Of a DNA stretch of 64,000 bases, positions 42,830 through 54,249 are shown piece after piece. The stretch comes from Piezodorus guildinii (lineage: Eukaryota; Arthropoda; Insecta; Hemiptera; Pentatomidae), in the NCBI GenBank assembly GCA_023052935.1, contig CM041298.1, positions 5,661,344-5,725,343 on the forward strand. The letters are read 5' to 3'. The first letter of the stretch is position 1. Each line of letters begins with the position of its first letter. Under the pieces are notes generated by a model that was not told where the DNA came from, ran no database searches, and saw nothing but the letters and a program-made list of their open reading frames with translations. The translations under genes and the position numbers were made by a program.

Positions 42830-44146
42830 TTAAGGATTTTTTAAGGAAGGGATTAAGTTTGATACAAGATTAGTAAGTAGTGATATTAGCGGCATAACGA
42901 GGGATTTGATTTCAGTGATGAAGGATGTCATCAAACTTGTAAGGTCTGAGACATTTGATGGAGGAGGGATATGAGAAATCTGATGCGGATGAGGTTTTTG
43001 AGGGTTGGGTAAATTTTGAGGAATAGCTGGTTGTGAAACAGTTTGAGGATTTTGAAGTGTGCGTTGTTCCGGCAGGGCCTCGGCCTCTTTGTTCTGGTTC
43101 CCACCTCCAAGTAGATGGGCAAATGTAACATTGGAATCAATTGTTTTTGAAGGTTGTCTTCTGCTTCTGATCGGTTCAGCTGTTTCATCCAGATTCTGAG
43201 GTTTTTGGTATCTGCTTTTGATGTTCTTGTAGATTTGACATCCCTTGTAGCTAGCCGGGTGGTCCTTGAGGCACAGAGCACAAACAGCGGGTGTTGATCT
43301 TGGTCTTGTACATTCTTCTGACTTATGTTGTTCACCGCATTTCACACAGCGTGGTATGTGGTGACAATAACTTCTAGTATGACCATATGCCTGACAATTG
43401 TGGCACTGCACTATTTCTTTCTTAGTGTAAGGTTTTTCAACTCTTACACTAGTATAGTATAATCTATTGAGGTCATAAATTTTTTCGACTCCTGCTGATG
43501 GCTCCAAGTCCACAAAGAATAGAGGCAGTGGAATTTTATCTTTTAGGACGTTGGTGACTTGCCGCACTTTATAGCCTATCTCCGTCAGTTCTTCTTGGAT
43601 AGCTGCTGCTGGTGTCGAAGGGTGTAGGTTTCTAATTACAACCCTTAAAGCTCTCTCCTGGCGTAACTGATATGTATGAAAATCAGCTTTGGTCTCCGTC
43701 AGATATTTTACTATTTTTCTGTAGGTTTCGGCGGTAGTCGGGGATATTTTAGTATCACTGGTTCTACTTATACAATAATAACTGTTAGGATCGGTTAATT
43801 TATTTAGATGCGCACACAGTAGTTGAAAGTTTTTAATATTTTTAACAAATATTGGTGGAGGTTGTGGTTCTTTTGGTATAGGAGAAGATTCCATTGTTTC
43901 TTTTTCAATTTGAAGGATCTGAAATGGGTTCGGTGTAAAAAACGGCGATTCTTCAGATAATCCTTGTGATGATGTGCTAGGCTGTGGTTCAGATCCTAAA
44001 GAGGTAGCTGAAGCAGTCGCTGGTGGAATCATTTTTTTATTATTATCACGGCGAGGTCTCTGTTTTTTGGGAGACGAGTTTGAACCTGCAGATCTAGATC
44101 TTTTACTTGTAACTTTCGAGGACATCACTTGATGAAAATATCGCAT
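42830..44146 (-). CDS. Jockey ORF1, gag-like RNA-binding protein
   Basis: Open for 438 codons. It binds element RNA and helps form the ribonucleoprotein in Jockey-type LINEs. The N-terminus is basic and Ser/Pro-rich. A central folded region (about 95-240, including RALRVVIRNLHPSTP) resembles the PRE_C2HC-type region of Jockey gag. Three zinc knuckles follow at about 248-303: CHNCQAYGHTRSYC, CVKCGEQHKSEEC and CALCLKDHPASYKGC. The C-terminus is Pro/Gln-rich with a hydrophobic end. The first ATG is at 44146. The ATG at 44125 (MSSKV) is an equally likely start. The stop TAA (42830-42832) is followed immediately, in the same frame, by the ORF2 ATG. Confidence 0.93.
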   Translation of the reverse strand: MRYFHQVMSSKVTSKRSRSAGSNSSPKKQRPRRDNNKKMIPPATASATSLGSEPQPSTSSQGLSEESPFFTPNPFQILQIEKETMESSPIPKEPQPPPIFVKNIKNFQLLCAHLNKLTDPNSYYCISRTSDTKISPTTAETYRKIVKYLTETKADFHTYQLRQERALRVVIRNLHPSTPAAAIQEELTEIGYKVRQVTNVLKDKIPLPLFFVDLEPSAGVEKIYDLNRLYYTSVRVEKPYTKKEIVQCHNCQAYGHTRSYCHHIPRCVKCGEQHKSEECTRPRSTPAVCALCLKDHPASYKGCQIYKNIKSRYQKPQNLDETAEPIRSRRQPSKTIDSNVTFAHLLGGGNQNKEAEALPEQRTLQNPQTVSQPAIPQNLPNPQKPHPHQISHIPPPSNVSDLTSLMTSFITEIKSLVMPLISLLTNLVSNLIPSLKNP

Positions 44147-44499
44147 TGATTAAAAAAAATAAATAGGAATAAATATATAATGGAATGAGAATAAGAAGGA
44201 AAAAAAATAAATAAAAGAAAGATAAGGAAAATAAAAGCAAGCCCGAGCTTGCCGAGCTAGCGGCAATCAGCTGATCAGTGACCCTCCTTTCACTTTTTCG
44301 TGATTGTACAAAGTAAATTATAACTTTGCTTACCGAAATTTCTCCAATATTCACTGCTGTAGTATTCCTGAGGTCTAGTGATGTTTTCCAGACTGAACTC
44401 AAGCGAATTCCTACTGAAAAAAGCAAAAATCTGAGAGACGAAGTAACGTATGACTGTTATCATCGAGCGCATCAGCTGATCATATCAGTAAGTGAAAGT

Positions 44500-45379
44500 A
44501 AAAACAGTTATCTATCTAATCTACAAAATTAAAGGTTCTTTAGAGAAATTTACAATATAAAATTCTTATGTGAAATAATAACTTAATCACTTAAGTTTAT
44601 GCCCTATTAGTCAATTTACATTACCTTCCACAACCTTATATGTAAGGTAACATTTTTTTCCCAAATATTTAAATAAATGTGTATTTATATTTATAAAATT
44701 TTCTGTTCTTTTCCTGATTTAGTTAGTTATGGAATTAGTTCAACTTGTATATTGAATCTTTTTATGTATGAATGTGTATTTTAGTCGACAACTTTTGTAA
44801 ATTTTTATGACCAATAGGAAAAGTACTTACTGTATGGGTAGGTAAAATTAATATAAATATACAGTTAGAAGAACTATTTGAGCTAACGGTGTAAATTTAA
44901 AGATCGACTTAGAGAGGGCCTTTGATAGCGCTCGGTGACCGGGACTTAGAGCGATCACCTCCCTTCAGGTACTGGTACAGGTATTTAGAACACCTGTAAT
45001 TATCAGAAGGTGACTAATACCTGAGCTAATTGGTCAAGTCTTTAGGGGGTTCATTAAGAGCGATAAGCCCCGAAGCCGTCATCAATTCTCTTCTATCGGG
45101 ACTTAGTCTTTGGAGGACTTGCCAACTTAACAACAAGTCTCGACTCGAATACTCGAGGGATGTTTGTCAACGGTAGAGAGAATGGCAAGTTGTAGGATCC
45201 AAATTTTTTTCTCATATTTCTTTTACTTACCTATGTACGAAATATAGTAATCTAAACTATTGCGATATAAACATAGGGAATTTAGTACCTTTTCTAAATT
45301 AAAAAAAAAGGTTTTCTGTTTACAGAGGATATAGTTTTGGAAAGAAATGTTTTTAGTCACTTTTGGAATGAAATAAAAA
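44500..45379. other. HRA scraps and unassigned sequence
   Basis: 44500-44560 continues HRA-like sequence (AATCTACAAAATTAAAGGTT). 45225-45290 is an inverted HRA 3' scrap (CTTACCTATGTACGAAATATAG). 44880-45190 is GC-richer with no recognised family. Confidence 0.35.
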
Positions 45380-45515
45380 GTGGCTTTAGTACCTTTTCAA
45401 AGGATTTTTATGGTTTTAAGATAAAATCTGATGACGGATTAAGATAGAACTAAACCATTGGAATATAAATATTTACTAATAATCCGTTCCTGCCTTTCAA
45501 ATAGAACCTTTAACC
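45380..45515. repeat. direct repeat, copy 1
   Basis: CTGATGACGGATTAAGATAG, then AATAATCCGTTCCTGCCTTT, is repeated at 46100-46232 with about 90% identity by eye. The two copies flank unrelated sequence and a Jockey 3' piece. Confidence 0.75.
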
Positions 45516-45674
45516 TCTGATCTTTCCTTGTTAGTTAAACGCATTTGATTATTTGTTCTTATATGGCTGTATACAGTACCTTTAGGAAGGAAATGAAAGA
45601 GAAAGATTATCTGTTTAACAAGGATACTTATTGACTTTTGAAATGAAACGAAATGTGGATTTAGTACCTTTTGG

Positions 45675-46085
45675 CGCCCTAACTCAGCCTCCGCTGGCTC
45701 ACACCAGTGATGCGGCTGAGATAGAGGCGTTGGGATCTCTTTGATTCCGCTTTTTCCTCCACAAGTGGAGGGAAAAGCGCAGTCTGGGGTCCCTCTAGCA
45801 GTTGTATATATTGTATATAGTTATGATTGTTTGTATGATGTTTATTTATTTGCCAACTTTTTATTTATCTTATTATAGGTGGTTGTTTTGATTTCTTTTG
45901 CTTTTATTTATTATTATTTTATTGTATATATATGAATTTATTTATTGTCTATTTTATGTAATTTGACTATTATTATTATTTTTTGTACATACTGTATAAA
46001 TGTGGTCTCTTATCAATATTGCTATTGTACGTTTTGTAACAAATTGTAATATATCTCAATAAATAAAATATATAAAAAAAAAAGA
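45675..46085 (+). mobile_element. Jockey 3' UTR-only insertion, 12-bp TSD
   Basis: It matches the 3' UTR of the full-length Jockey (plus 39955-40085 read inverted): CAGTGATGCGGCTGAGA and TTCCTCCACAAGTGGAGG. It ends in A10 at 46075-46085. AGTACCTTTTGG at 45663-45674 and 46086-46097 is the TSD. Only 411 bp was copied, so no coding sequence is present. Confidence 0.9.
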
Positions 46086-46099
46086 AGTACCTTTTGGAA

Positions 46100-46232
46100 T
46101 GTGCTGCAATTTCCAAATACTTTTTCAAAGGATTTTTAGATAAATCTGATGACGGATTAAGGTAGTACTAAACAATTGGTATATAAATATTTCCTAATAA
46201 TCCGTTCCTACCTTTCAGATAGAACCGTTAAA
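46100..46232. repeat. direct repeat, copy 2
   Basis: Partner of 45380-45515. The Jockey-like RT remnant follows directly. Confidence 0.75.
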
Positions 46233-46261
46233 GTCATCATCTCTCCTAGTATTTACTCAGT

Positions 46262-47053
46262 TAGCCGGTTTACCTCAAGGTAGTTTCCTAGGCCCAACCC
46301 TCTACACGGCGTATACAGCTGATATTCCTACCCATCCTTGCACAGTCGTTACTACTAACGCAAATGACACATTTGTGTTATCCCTAAATAATGATCCTGT
46401 TGCTGCATCCTAAGTCCTACAGGAACCATATATCTGCTATTGAAGGATGGTGTCAAAACTGGAGAATTAAAATAAATCCCATAAAATTACTTTTACTCTA
46501 CGTCGTAAACCCATGACTTCCTGCCCTACTGTATCCTTTAATAATAACCAACTTATCCCTGTACAACAAATACGATACTTTGTTAAGGAATCCATCTTGA
46601 CAAACGCCTTACTTGCAATCCTATTACAATACTTAAACGACAAGAAACTGTTCGTAGATACCGTTTATTACAACACTTACTTGACAAACGATCAAAACTC
46701 CCTATTCACTACAAAAAAACTAATTTATTTAACCATTCTTAGGCATTGAGCTATAGGGCTCTACTAAACCATTCAATTCCTCCCCTATCCAATCCTTGCA
46801 ATCCAAAATCCTACAAAAAATCCTAAATGATCCTTATTTTGTTACTAATAAAATCACCCATAGAGACCTGAATATCCCAATAGTTACAGATTTAGCCCAA
46901 AATCGATACAACTCCTTTCATTCCTAACTATTAGCCCACAGAAACCCGCTTATCCGTTAACTCGCGTCTTTATCTCTTCCTGATAATCCTTCGACGCGCC
47001 TGAAAAGACGGTGGCCTCGGGATCTGCTAATTCTTACAAATCAACAAAACTAA
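46262..47053 (+). pseudogene. Jockey-like RT fragment, decayed
   Basis: The plus strand encodes AGLPQGSFLGPTLYTAYTADI, a mutated catalytic box (NANDTFVLS in place of YADD), KITFTLRRKPMTSCPTVSFN and later shifted-frame C-terminal sequence to RRLKRRWPRDLL-like coding near 47020. Stops and frameshifts are numerous. No poly(A) or TSD was fixed. Confidence 0.75.
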
Positions 47054-47129
47054 AAATATTTTAGACGAATAATTTAAAAAAAAATTCCTTTCGAGCCTCG
47101 CCAAGCTTTTTAATTTTGGATAAACCCAA

Positions 47130-47395
47130 CATTAAATAAAATAGCATTTAATTATACATCAGTAGAGCGAGATTAATTAAAATCGCTTAAGATGTGTTTA
47201 AATTCTTCTTGATTCTTCACAAAACGATGGAAAAGACGAGGTATAAAGTAGATAACGTATTTAGTATTTTTCACAAAAAAATAATACTAACACATCCGAG
47301 ACATTTAATTGTCCTAAATATGAAACTTCAATTTAGTAGGAATTTTCTTTATGGAGTTGAACATACATACACAGACAGAATAACATCATCACATT
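47130..47395 (+). mobile_element. HRA fragment, strongly diverged
   Basis: AGAGCGAGATTAATTAAAATCG and ATATGAAACTTCAATTTAGTAG parallel the later HRA body. Confidence 0.4.
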
Positions 47396-48119
47396 TATAA
47401 ATTTAAAAAAAAATATTGATAATGCTATACGACATTAATATTCAAACCATTAAAAAAAAAACATCATAGAAATATAAAAGATTTCAAAATTATTAATACT
47501 CACAAGCAAGAGATTAATTAATAAACGACTTCATCCTTAAAAGGCTAATATATAAATTTATTTAGAAACAACAACACAAAAAATATAGTTATGTTTTTTA
47601 TATAAAATATAATATGAAATTAATGAAGGATATAAAATAAATATTTAATCCAAATTAAATCGATCGTGAGCTTATAATTAATAAAGTTTTAGCAATTATA
47701 ACGTTGTTAGCGACCCAAAGAAAATTTGTTTACCATTCGAAATAAACAATTCGCCTTTGTTTACTTAATACCTAATTACCAACCTTCTGTTAATTACTGC
47801 TAAAACATAAACAGCATCCTTACCTGTAAACAAAAAATGAAATAATATTATTGTAAGCGATGATATATAATGTTAAAATATACATATATATACTATTTAT
47901 AATAAAAATGTTTAAGGATTATATAATGTATTAATAAACAACCATTGGGTATGTAAATAATCCTTTTTATATGAATAATTTGTGTTATACGTCTATGTTG
48001 GTATTATGAGTTTTTTTATGCATAAGGAAAAAAATGATAAAAGTAAATTAAAAATAAATAAATTGAATTAAAAAATATTAAAATTTGGGCAGCCATATAG
48101 GGCTGCCGATAGAAATTGT
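47396..48119. other. unassigned AT-rich sequence
   Basis: Nothing recognised. Confidence 0.35.
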
Positions 48120-48180
48120 TTGTTTGTTTATTTATTTAACGTCACTTTATGCTACTATGGCTAATCGGACGATGCTACAG
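48120..48180 (-). mobile_element. SINE-A 3' end fragment
   Basis: GTTTGTTTATTTATTTAACG through GGACGATGCTACAG, then cut off. Confidence 0.85.
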
Positions 48181-48275
48181 CCCATCCAATTTGGATAGAA
48201 ATTAAAAAAAAAAAAATCTTGATTTGCAGTAGTTTTTTTTCGGACAGGAGACTACGTTTGTAAAAGTAGATTATA

Positions 48276-48420
48276 GGGGTACTCACTACGTTTGCTATAG
48301 GATGCTATTTGTGTTATTTTGCTAAACCCGTCGAGTTTCTACAGTTATTTCCTGTATAAAATTTATGGGTTTAGCACAATAGCACAAATAGCATGCTATA
48401 GCAAACATAGTGAGTACCCC
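48276..48420. mobile_element. fold-back MITE with 54-bp arms and TTATA TSD
   Basis: Arms 48276-48329 and 48367-48420 are inverted copies differing at about 4 of 54 positions (GGGGTACTCACTACGTTTGC and so on), around a 37-bp loop. TTATA flanks both sides (48271-48275, 48421-48425). The near-perfect hairpin could also be transcribed as a precursor of small RNAs. Confidence 0.75.
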
Positions 48421-48803
48421 TTATATTGAGAATGCACGTTTTATTATTATTGTTTCATTTTATTCACCTTGTGGAGATATGTCGTCTTGAATTATGTCAT
48501 CATAATCTGAATGTGACTGTAGACTGTATGAGTTGGTACACATAGCACATTTTATTTTTATTTTTATGGACCTGCCATTTGTATCTTAAAAATTAAAAAA
48601 ATTAGAAACATGCTTTTTATTTATTTTATAGATTGATCTATCAGTGAAAGAATTAAATTATTCGCTCTTTTGTTTTCCTCGTCGTGGACTTTTTTTAACT
48701 TGATTTTCTCTTGATCTTGAATTCCGGCTTTATAATTTAAATTATTCTCTGTTTTAAATAATTGATCCATCTATGAAAAATTAAAATAAATGGTTTGTTT
48801 ATT

Positions 48804-49052
48804 GTTTGTTTATTTATTTAACGTCACTTTATGGTACTATGGCTAATCGGACGATGCTACAGTGGGAGTCCTAAATTTTGCTATCCAGGTTTTATTAGGA
48901 TATGGATCTTTAACGAGTACCTCACATCGCACAGGCTCGGGACCACCTTTTAACGTCCCCTCCGAAGGACGGCGTAACTAAGGATTTTTTACTCCCATTA
49001 AAAAATCCTAGGACCACCTGCGGGTTTGAACCCGTGACCTTTACCATGGGAG
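48804..49052 (-). mobile_element. SINE-A copy, tRNA head truncated
   Basis: The tail is at the left and the body is complete. The copy stops inside the head after the B box (GGGTTTGAACCC, ACCTTTACCATGGGAG). Confidence 0.88.
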
Positions 49053-50248
49053 AAAAAATATATGTTTTTTTTCTTATATCTATACCGTTGTTGCATTTTC
49101 TATGGGACGCTTAATTTTTTCTCCTCAGCAGTTATTGTGATTGGGTTTGTCTATCTAGAAATTTGTTGATTAGACTATTGTATAACTTTTCAACTTATTC
49201 ATATGTCCCTTAAAGCTAATTTTATTTTATTTATTTTCCTCCTTTGAATATAAATTCGCAAAAATATAAAAGAATTTTTGACTAAAATGAGGATATCTTC
49301 TCCTTTTATTTATTATTTCCATAGCTTAATTTAATGAAAAATGAGGATATTTAAAAATATGAAGGTATTGTTCCTAAGTTAATTTATTTAAGATGTCAAT
49401 GGCTAACATCGAAATAACCTCCTAGATTGAGTTTTATTAGTTCAAAATTAATCATTATTTGAGTCATATTTTAGAATGTATGTAGACGTGTAACACTGAT
49501 AAATATGCAACACCGAAATAACCTCAGTTTCTCTCCCAAGTAAACAAAAAACTGATGTTTTAATTGGTATTGAAATATTTACTGTGCTTAATTGAAATCT
49601 ATATAATTAAAATGAATTTAATTTGCAAATGTCATATTTCTACGCTAACATGTTCAAGATATTCTTTTCGATTTCGTTTTACTACGTTTTAAACATTGAA
49701 AATAATACCATCATGATCTTGCTTCGTATGTTTAAATGTTTCATGCAAAGTAATGTTTTAATAATATTTACTAATATGGATATTTTAGAGTCAAGAAAAT
49801 TATGATATTCATTATATTAACTTTATATACAGTAAGAGGTAAGTTCTAAGACATAGTTTATCTACCATGTCTTTAGACATTTCATTCGATAACGTTTATA
49901 GAAATCGATATCGATATCGTATCTCTAGTGGACAGGCATGCAGAAACCGCTGCGCTTGCGCCAGTCTAGAGCATGTTGGTAACGTCGCCATGGTTACGAA
50001 ATTTTTAAATCCAAAGTTTTTACCCATGTCAAAAATCGCATAACGCGCATGAAGAAGTTTTTACTTAAAAAAAGTAATAAATAAAAATGTAATGATGTCA
50101 TTATAATCTTATAATTATTATAATAACTATTTAAACAAATATTTCCTGTAGGCTGTGTTTTGAGCAACCCAATATAGTTGGGCAGCACTACTTTATAAAT
50201 TAAGTATTTTCTTTCTGCTAACAAGGAAAAAGGTTAATTATTTAGAAT
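49053..50248. other. unassigned; GC-rich island at 49905-49995
   Basis: The island contains CTGCGCTTGCGCCAG and GTAACGTCGCCATGGTTACG in otherwise AT-rich sequence. These resemble NRF1-type and X-box-type sites only loosely. A small ORF (50224-49994) has no motif. Confidence 0.3.
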
Positions 50249-50758
50249 AAACAATATTTAAGAAAAATAATTGAGAATTAATTTATGTATCGACGGATGC
50301 ATAATTTCTAATCGACAATATTTAAGGTACTTAAGTCAAAGACATTTAAAAAGAAATAACGTCGTTTAAGCGCCGTCTATTCTATTTTACATCAGCATTA
50401 CTAGTTTAGTCAAAACGGCCCTAAGAAATTTTAACTTTAAATGGAAAAAAAATTATGTATCGAAGGATTTAGTTATTTTAGATTAAATAGTCCAGCAGTT
50501 TAAATTATTGTTTATCACAATATCTCACATTTATATTATATTTGTGACTTCCAATTACTTTATACGACTTTGTGTGTTATATAACGTTTTGACTAAAACA
50601 TTTCACCTTCCAAAACAATTTTATATGTCTATTCCAAAAAAAAATAAAAAAAAGATGTATTAAAAAACAATTTTTTTTTCCAGATCATTAGAGCATTTTT
50701 TCTTATGTCATGATTACCCATGTCTTATCTTTTCCCAACGAATCTTTTGAATAAGATA
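50249..50758. repeat. ~500-bp direct duplication, copy 1
   Basis: Begins AAACAATATTTAAG and ends TTTTGAATAAGAT. It recurs at 51477-51974 with scattered differences and small indels. Confidence 0.85.
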
Positions 50759-51476
50759 ATAATAATAATGATATGCTTACCAAACCCGAAGGTTCGATGC
50801 CGATACCACCAATGTCTGCCTACACAGACTCGTCCAATGTTCACCGTTTAAGCCCAAGCACCAGAGATCAGTCTCAACGCAATCCTCCCATCGACGCTTC
50901 GGCTTACCTTTCGGACGCCTGCCAGTCGGATCAGCAAATACCAACTTTCTCGGAATCCGCTCCTCACCGAGCCCAACAACTTTACGCGCCCATTTTAGTC
51001 TCCGCGATGCTATCAACTCAATTATATTCACAGGATGCAAGTTCCGCAATTCCGCGTTGTGCTACCTTCTAAAGCTTCTAAATTTTCGAAAACCTTTAAG
51101 CCGTTGTTCATCCTTCAAAGTAAGCGGCCACGTTTCCCATCCGTAAAGAACCGTCGGAAGAATAATAGTTTGATAAATTCTAACATTTAAGTTTTTTAGA
51201 TAGAAGCCGCGAACTAAGTAACTTAGCAACTGAATAATAACACGCGTTTCCCACCTTTAACCGGGACTTTATGTCTTCCTGGGTTTCATTTTTTCTAGTT
51301 ATCATTGAACCTAAGTACTTGAATTTCTCTACGTGTTCAAAAGTATGCTCTGATATATCAATATCACCAAGATCGACTCCGTTGCTGCTACTAATCATAT
51401 ATTTCATCTTATCGGTTTTTTTTTTCTGTTTTACCATTTGACAGTATCATGACACTGGGGTGCATAGGACCTCCAC
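50759..51476 (-). mobile_element. RTE-like LINE 3' end (RTEx copy 2)
   Basis: The (TTA)n tail is at plus 50756-50770. The minus strand encodes the C-terminal YPVNIIELIASRRLKWARKV, GRRPKGKPKRRWEDCVETD and, upstream, GDIDISEHTFEHVEKFKYLG with ITRKNETQEDIKSRLKVGNA. It sits exactly between the two copies of the direct duplication. Confidence 0.85.
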
Positions 51477-51974
51477 AAACAATATTTAAGAAAAATAATT
51501 GAGAATTAATTTATGTATCGACCGATGCATCATTTCTACTCGACAATATTTAAGGTAATTAAGTCAAAGAAATTTAAAAAGAAATAACGTCGTTTAAGCT
51601 CCGTCTATTCAATTTTATATAAGCATTACTAGTTTAATCAAAACGGCTCCTAACGTTTTTGAGAAATTTTAACTTTAAGTGAAAAACATTATGAATCGAA
51701 GTATGTAGTTATTTTAGATTTAATTTAAATTATTGTTTATCACAATATCTCACATTTATGTTATATTTGTGACTTCCAATTACTTTATACAACTTTGAGT
51801 GTTATATAACGTTTTTACTAAAACATTTCACGTTTAAAAACAATTTTATATGTCTATTCCAAAAAAAAAAAGTCTTAAAAACAATTTTTTTTTCACCAGG
51901 TCGTTAGAGCAATCTTTCTTAAGTCATGATTACCCATGTCTTATCTTTTCCAAACGAATCTTTTGAATAAGATA
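51477..51974. repeat. ~500-bp direct duplication, copy 2
   Basis: Partner of 50249-50758. Confidence 0.85.
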
Positions 51975-52621
51975 TAATTTAAAATGAAAATCTTATTATT
52001 TTTTCTGTTGAAGTTCTTCTATCAATAAAATTTTATTTTAAAACTCATAAATGGGAAATACCTTGTGTTTTTTTTTTTTTTTTTGTTTTGTTTTTTTCAT
52101 TTTGAAAGTATCTTAGAATATTAGGAGGTGGCGAGTAACTTTCATAAATGTATATCACTCTAGAAATAATTAATTAAATTAAAAAAGCAGGTTCTAAATT
52201 TTTCATAATAGCATTAAATTTCTTTGACCGTCAACGACATACTTTTGCAAGGTTTTAATTAAATGAGTCCCTTTTCTTTATTCTATTATATGCAAACACA
52301 CAACACGATTCCTTGAATAATTTTCATATCATTATATAATTCCAAAACTCCCAAAACGTCAGTTACCAAGCTTATTTCTTTAGTAATTATAAAATGAAAT
52401 GTGCTTAATGAACTGCGAAATATAAGAAAGAGTTGGTCTAATGAAGTGGCCAAGAGAGGTAAAAAGCTGTCGGACAAAGGTGTAACACTCCATCTCTTTT
52501 ATACTGAAAGCGATGTCCTTGGAGGGTAGAGGGTAGCGGGTCACCTAGCGGGAAACTGACAAAAGCAAGTAGCTAAAAGAGAGGCGCTGGGATCTCTTGG
52601 ATTCTGCTTTTTCCTCTACAA
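51975..52621. other. unassigned; Jockey 3' UTR scrap at its right end
   Basis: 52583-52621 (GAGGCGCTGGGATCTCTTGG) matches the Jockey 3' UTR. GGGTAGCGGGTCACC near 52530 relates to the motif at 16823 and 53325. The rest is AT-rich. Confidence 0.35.
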
Positions 52622-53280
52622 GTGTATTTTATTCACACAAAAAGATCTCTGTGTGTGTGTGGTAACTCCCGGGTGGAAACGGTAAGTCCTATGAAACTGA
52701 AATTTCATATTTAAGACAAATATACGCCCGAGACGTTACAAAACCTTTTTCATCAAATTGAGCTTACCAGAAGAGCCACTTTATACCATGCATTTTGCAC
52801 CTTTTTTCGATTTTCTCGAAAACAGTTCTGACAATTTTGATTAAACTCGCTATACCGATGTAAAAATTAATGGGCTTTAATCGCATGTAGGTTTTATTTG
52901 GATGAAAATGGTCTGACAGGGCTTAGATCCCGAGTTTTTAAATTTTCTTTCACTAAAGTACCTTTAATTATGTAGATTCTTTAAAAATAACCATATTATC
53001 TTGTTAGCACTGATAAAAAAACAGCCAAATATATAAATTGAATGGATTCGATACCCAACTAAAGGAGAAAACAGAAAAAATATTTTTTAATAAAATTTTT
53101 CTTTTTTGAACATAACATCAGTAATATACATGTATGATATACCGTTGGAAAGCTAAAGATTTAATTAATTCTTTATTGGTTTCACTCATTTTTATGTCTA
53201 ACTGTATTTGAAAATTCATTAATTGATTTTCAAACGGAGGTAAGTGAAAGTCGTGTGTTTCCCGCACCAGATTTTTTGTA
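52622..53280 (-). mobile_element. HRA copy, lacking 3' terminus and part of body
   Basis: The GT tract is at 52650-52661 and the body includes GAGCTTACCAGAAGAGCCAC. About 110 bp is deleted near 53160. The 5' end (plus GTGTTTCCCGCACCAGATT) is at 53255. Confidence 0.85.
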
Positions 53281-53789
53281 TTCAGCTGTTTTCCTTTAAA
53301 TCGTTTTTAGTAAGACTCCTCCCTCAGTAACCCGCTACCCTGTTACCTCCAAGCGAATCGCTTTCAGTAAGACTACTCTCTCAGTAACCCAGGGACCCGC
53401 TACCCGCTAGGCTCTACCCTCCTAGCTCCCAGTATATACAAAGCCTACTCACCACCGCCCCTAACACCCAACCCTTGGAATGTTATTTAATTGAAAACGA
53501 CTCCTTTGTGGTTTAGCCTTATTTGTATTCCCATTGTTCCGGCTTCAAGATAATATAAACCTTTTTGCCTCTTGCTAAAACACAATGCACGATATAACCT
53601 CTCTCTCCTTTAAACCTTTGTATCGTTTTTGAACGTTTTGCTTTTTAGAGGTTAGGGATTCAATGGGATAAAAAAAAAAAACGAAAAAAAAATAACCCTC
53701 TAATATTCCTTTTTATCTTGGCTTTTACTTAACAATAGGGGTGAGTTCTCAACTAAATTATTCTATACCGCTAATGTTTGAAAGCCACA
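53281..53789. other. unassigned; internal motif repeat
   Basis: CTCAGTAACCC...CGCTACCC recurs twice at 53322-53345 and 53372-53410. No ORF. Confidence 0.35.
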
Positions 53790-54205
53790 AAAAAAATATA
53801 TGTGGTGCGTGCATCGCCCGACATTTCATTTCAGCCATTGTTAAAATCAATTTAAGAACTTTTAAATAAATTTAGAGTAGAAAAAAAAGTTTATAAATTA
53901 CATTTAAAAGTGCTTCAGATTAAATAATCTGTTATATTATTATTTTAAACAATTACTTAGTTTTATTAAATAATTTGAGGCTGTAATATTTTATTAATAC
54001 TATTTCATCTGTTTTTCTATTCTTATCCACGGAAAAAGATTTATCTAGTAAAATATTTTGGCATTGTTCTCCTTCAGTTGTCTGTTTATAAAATTGCATA
54101 TTTGCCAACTTCGTTAATTATCAATTTTTACAGGTTGATATGGTCGAGTTTGTTCGAATCTACAAAATTAATGATTACTTCTTAAGAAGAAAGTTTAAAA
54201 TATCG
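53790..54205 (+). mobile_element. HRA 5' half, diverged subfamily
   Basis: Starts TGTGGTGCGTGCATCGCCCG and follows the body order to TTTAAAATATCGACATATGG with heavy divergence. Confidence 0.6.
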
Positions 54206-54249
54206 ACATATGGGTCCGTATTTTCCACTTTACCCAACCTTTAGTACGT

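Larger units (their letters stand above)
39755..44486 (-). mobile_element. full-length Jockey-type LINE, 13-bp TSD
   Basis: A 4.73-kb element with a poly(A) end (plus-strand T-run 39755-39771), a 3' UTR, ORF2 and ORF1, and a ~340-bp 5' leader (44147-44486). The TSD AGTAAGTGAAAGT is perfect. The HRA copy at 63732-63752, with AGTAAGTGAAAGTAAAAAC uninterrupted, shows the empty site. Except for one base missing in ORF2, the element appears complete, so it is a recent insertion. The 3' UTR at 39955-40085 recurs at 45675-46085. Confidence 0.95.
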
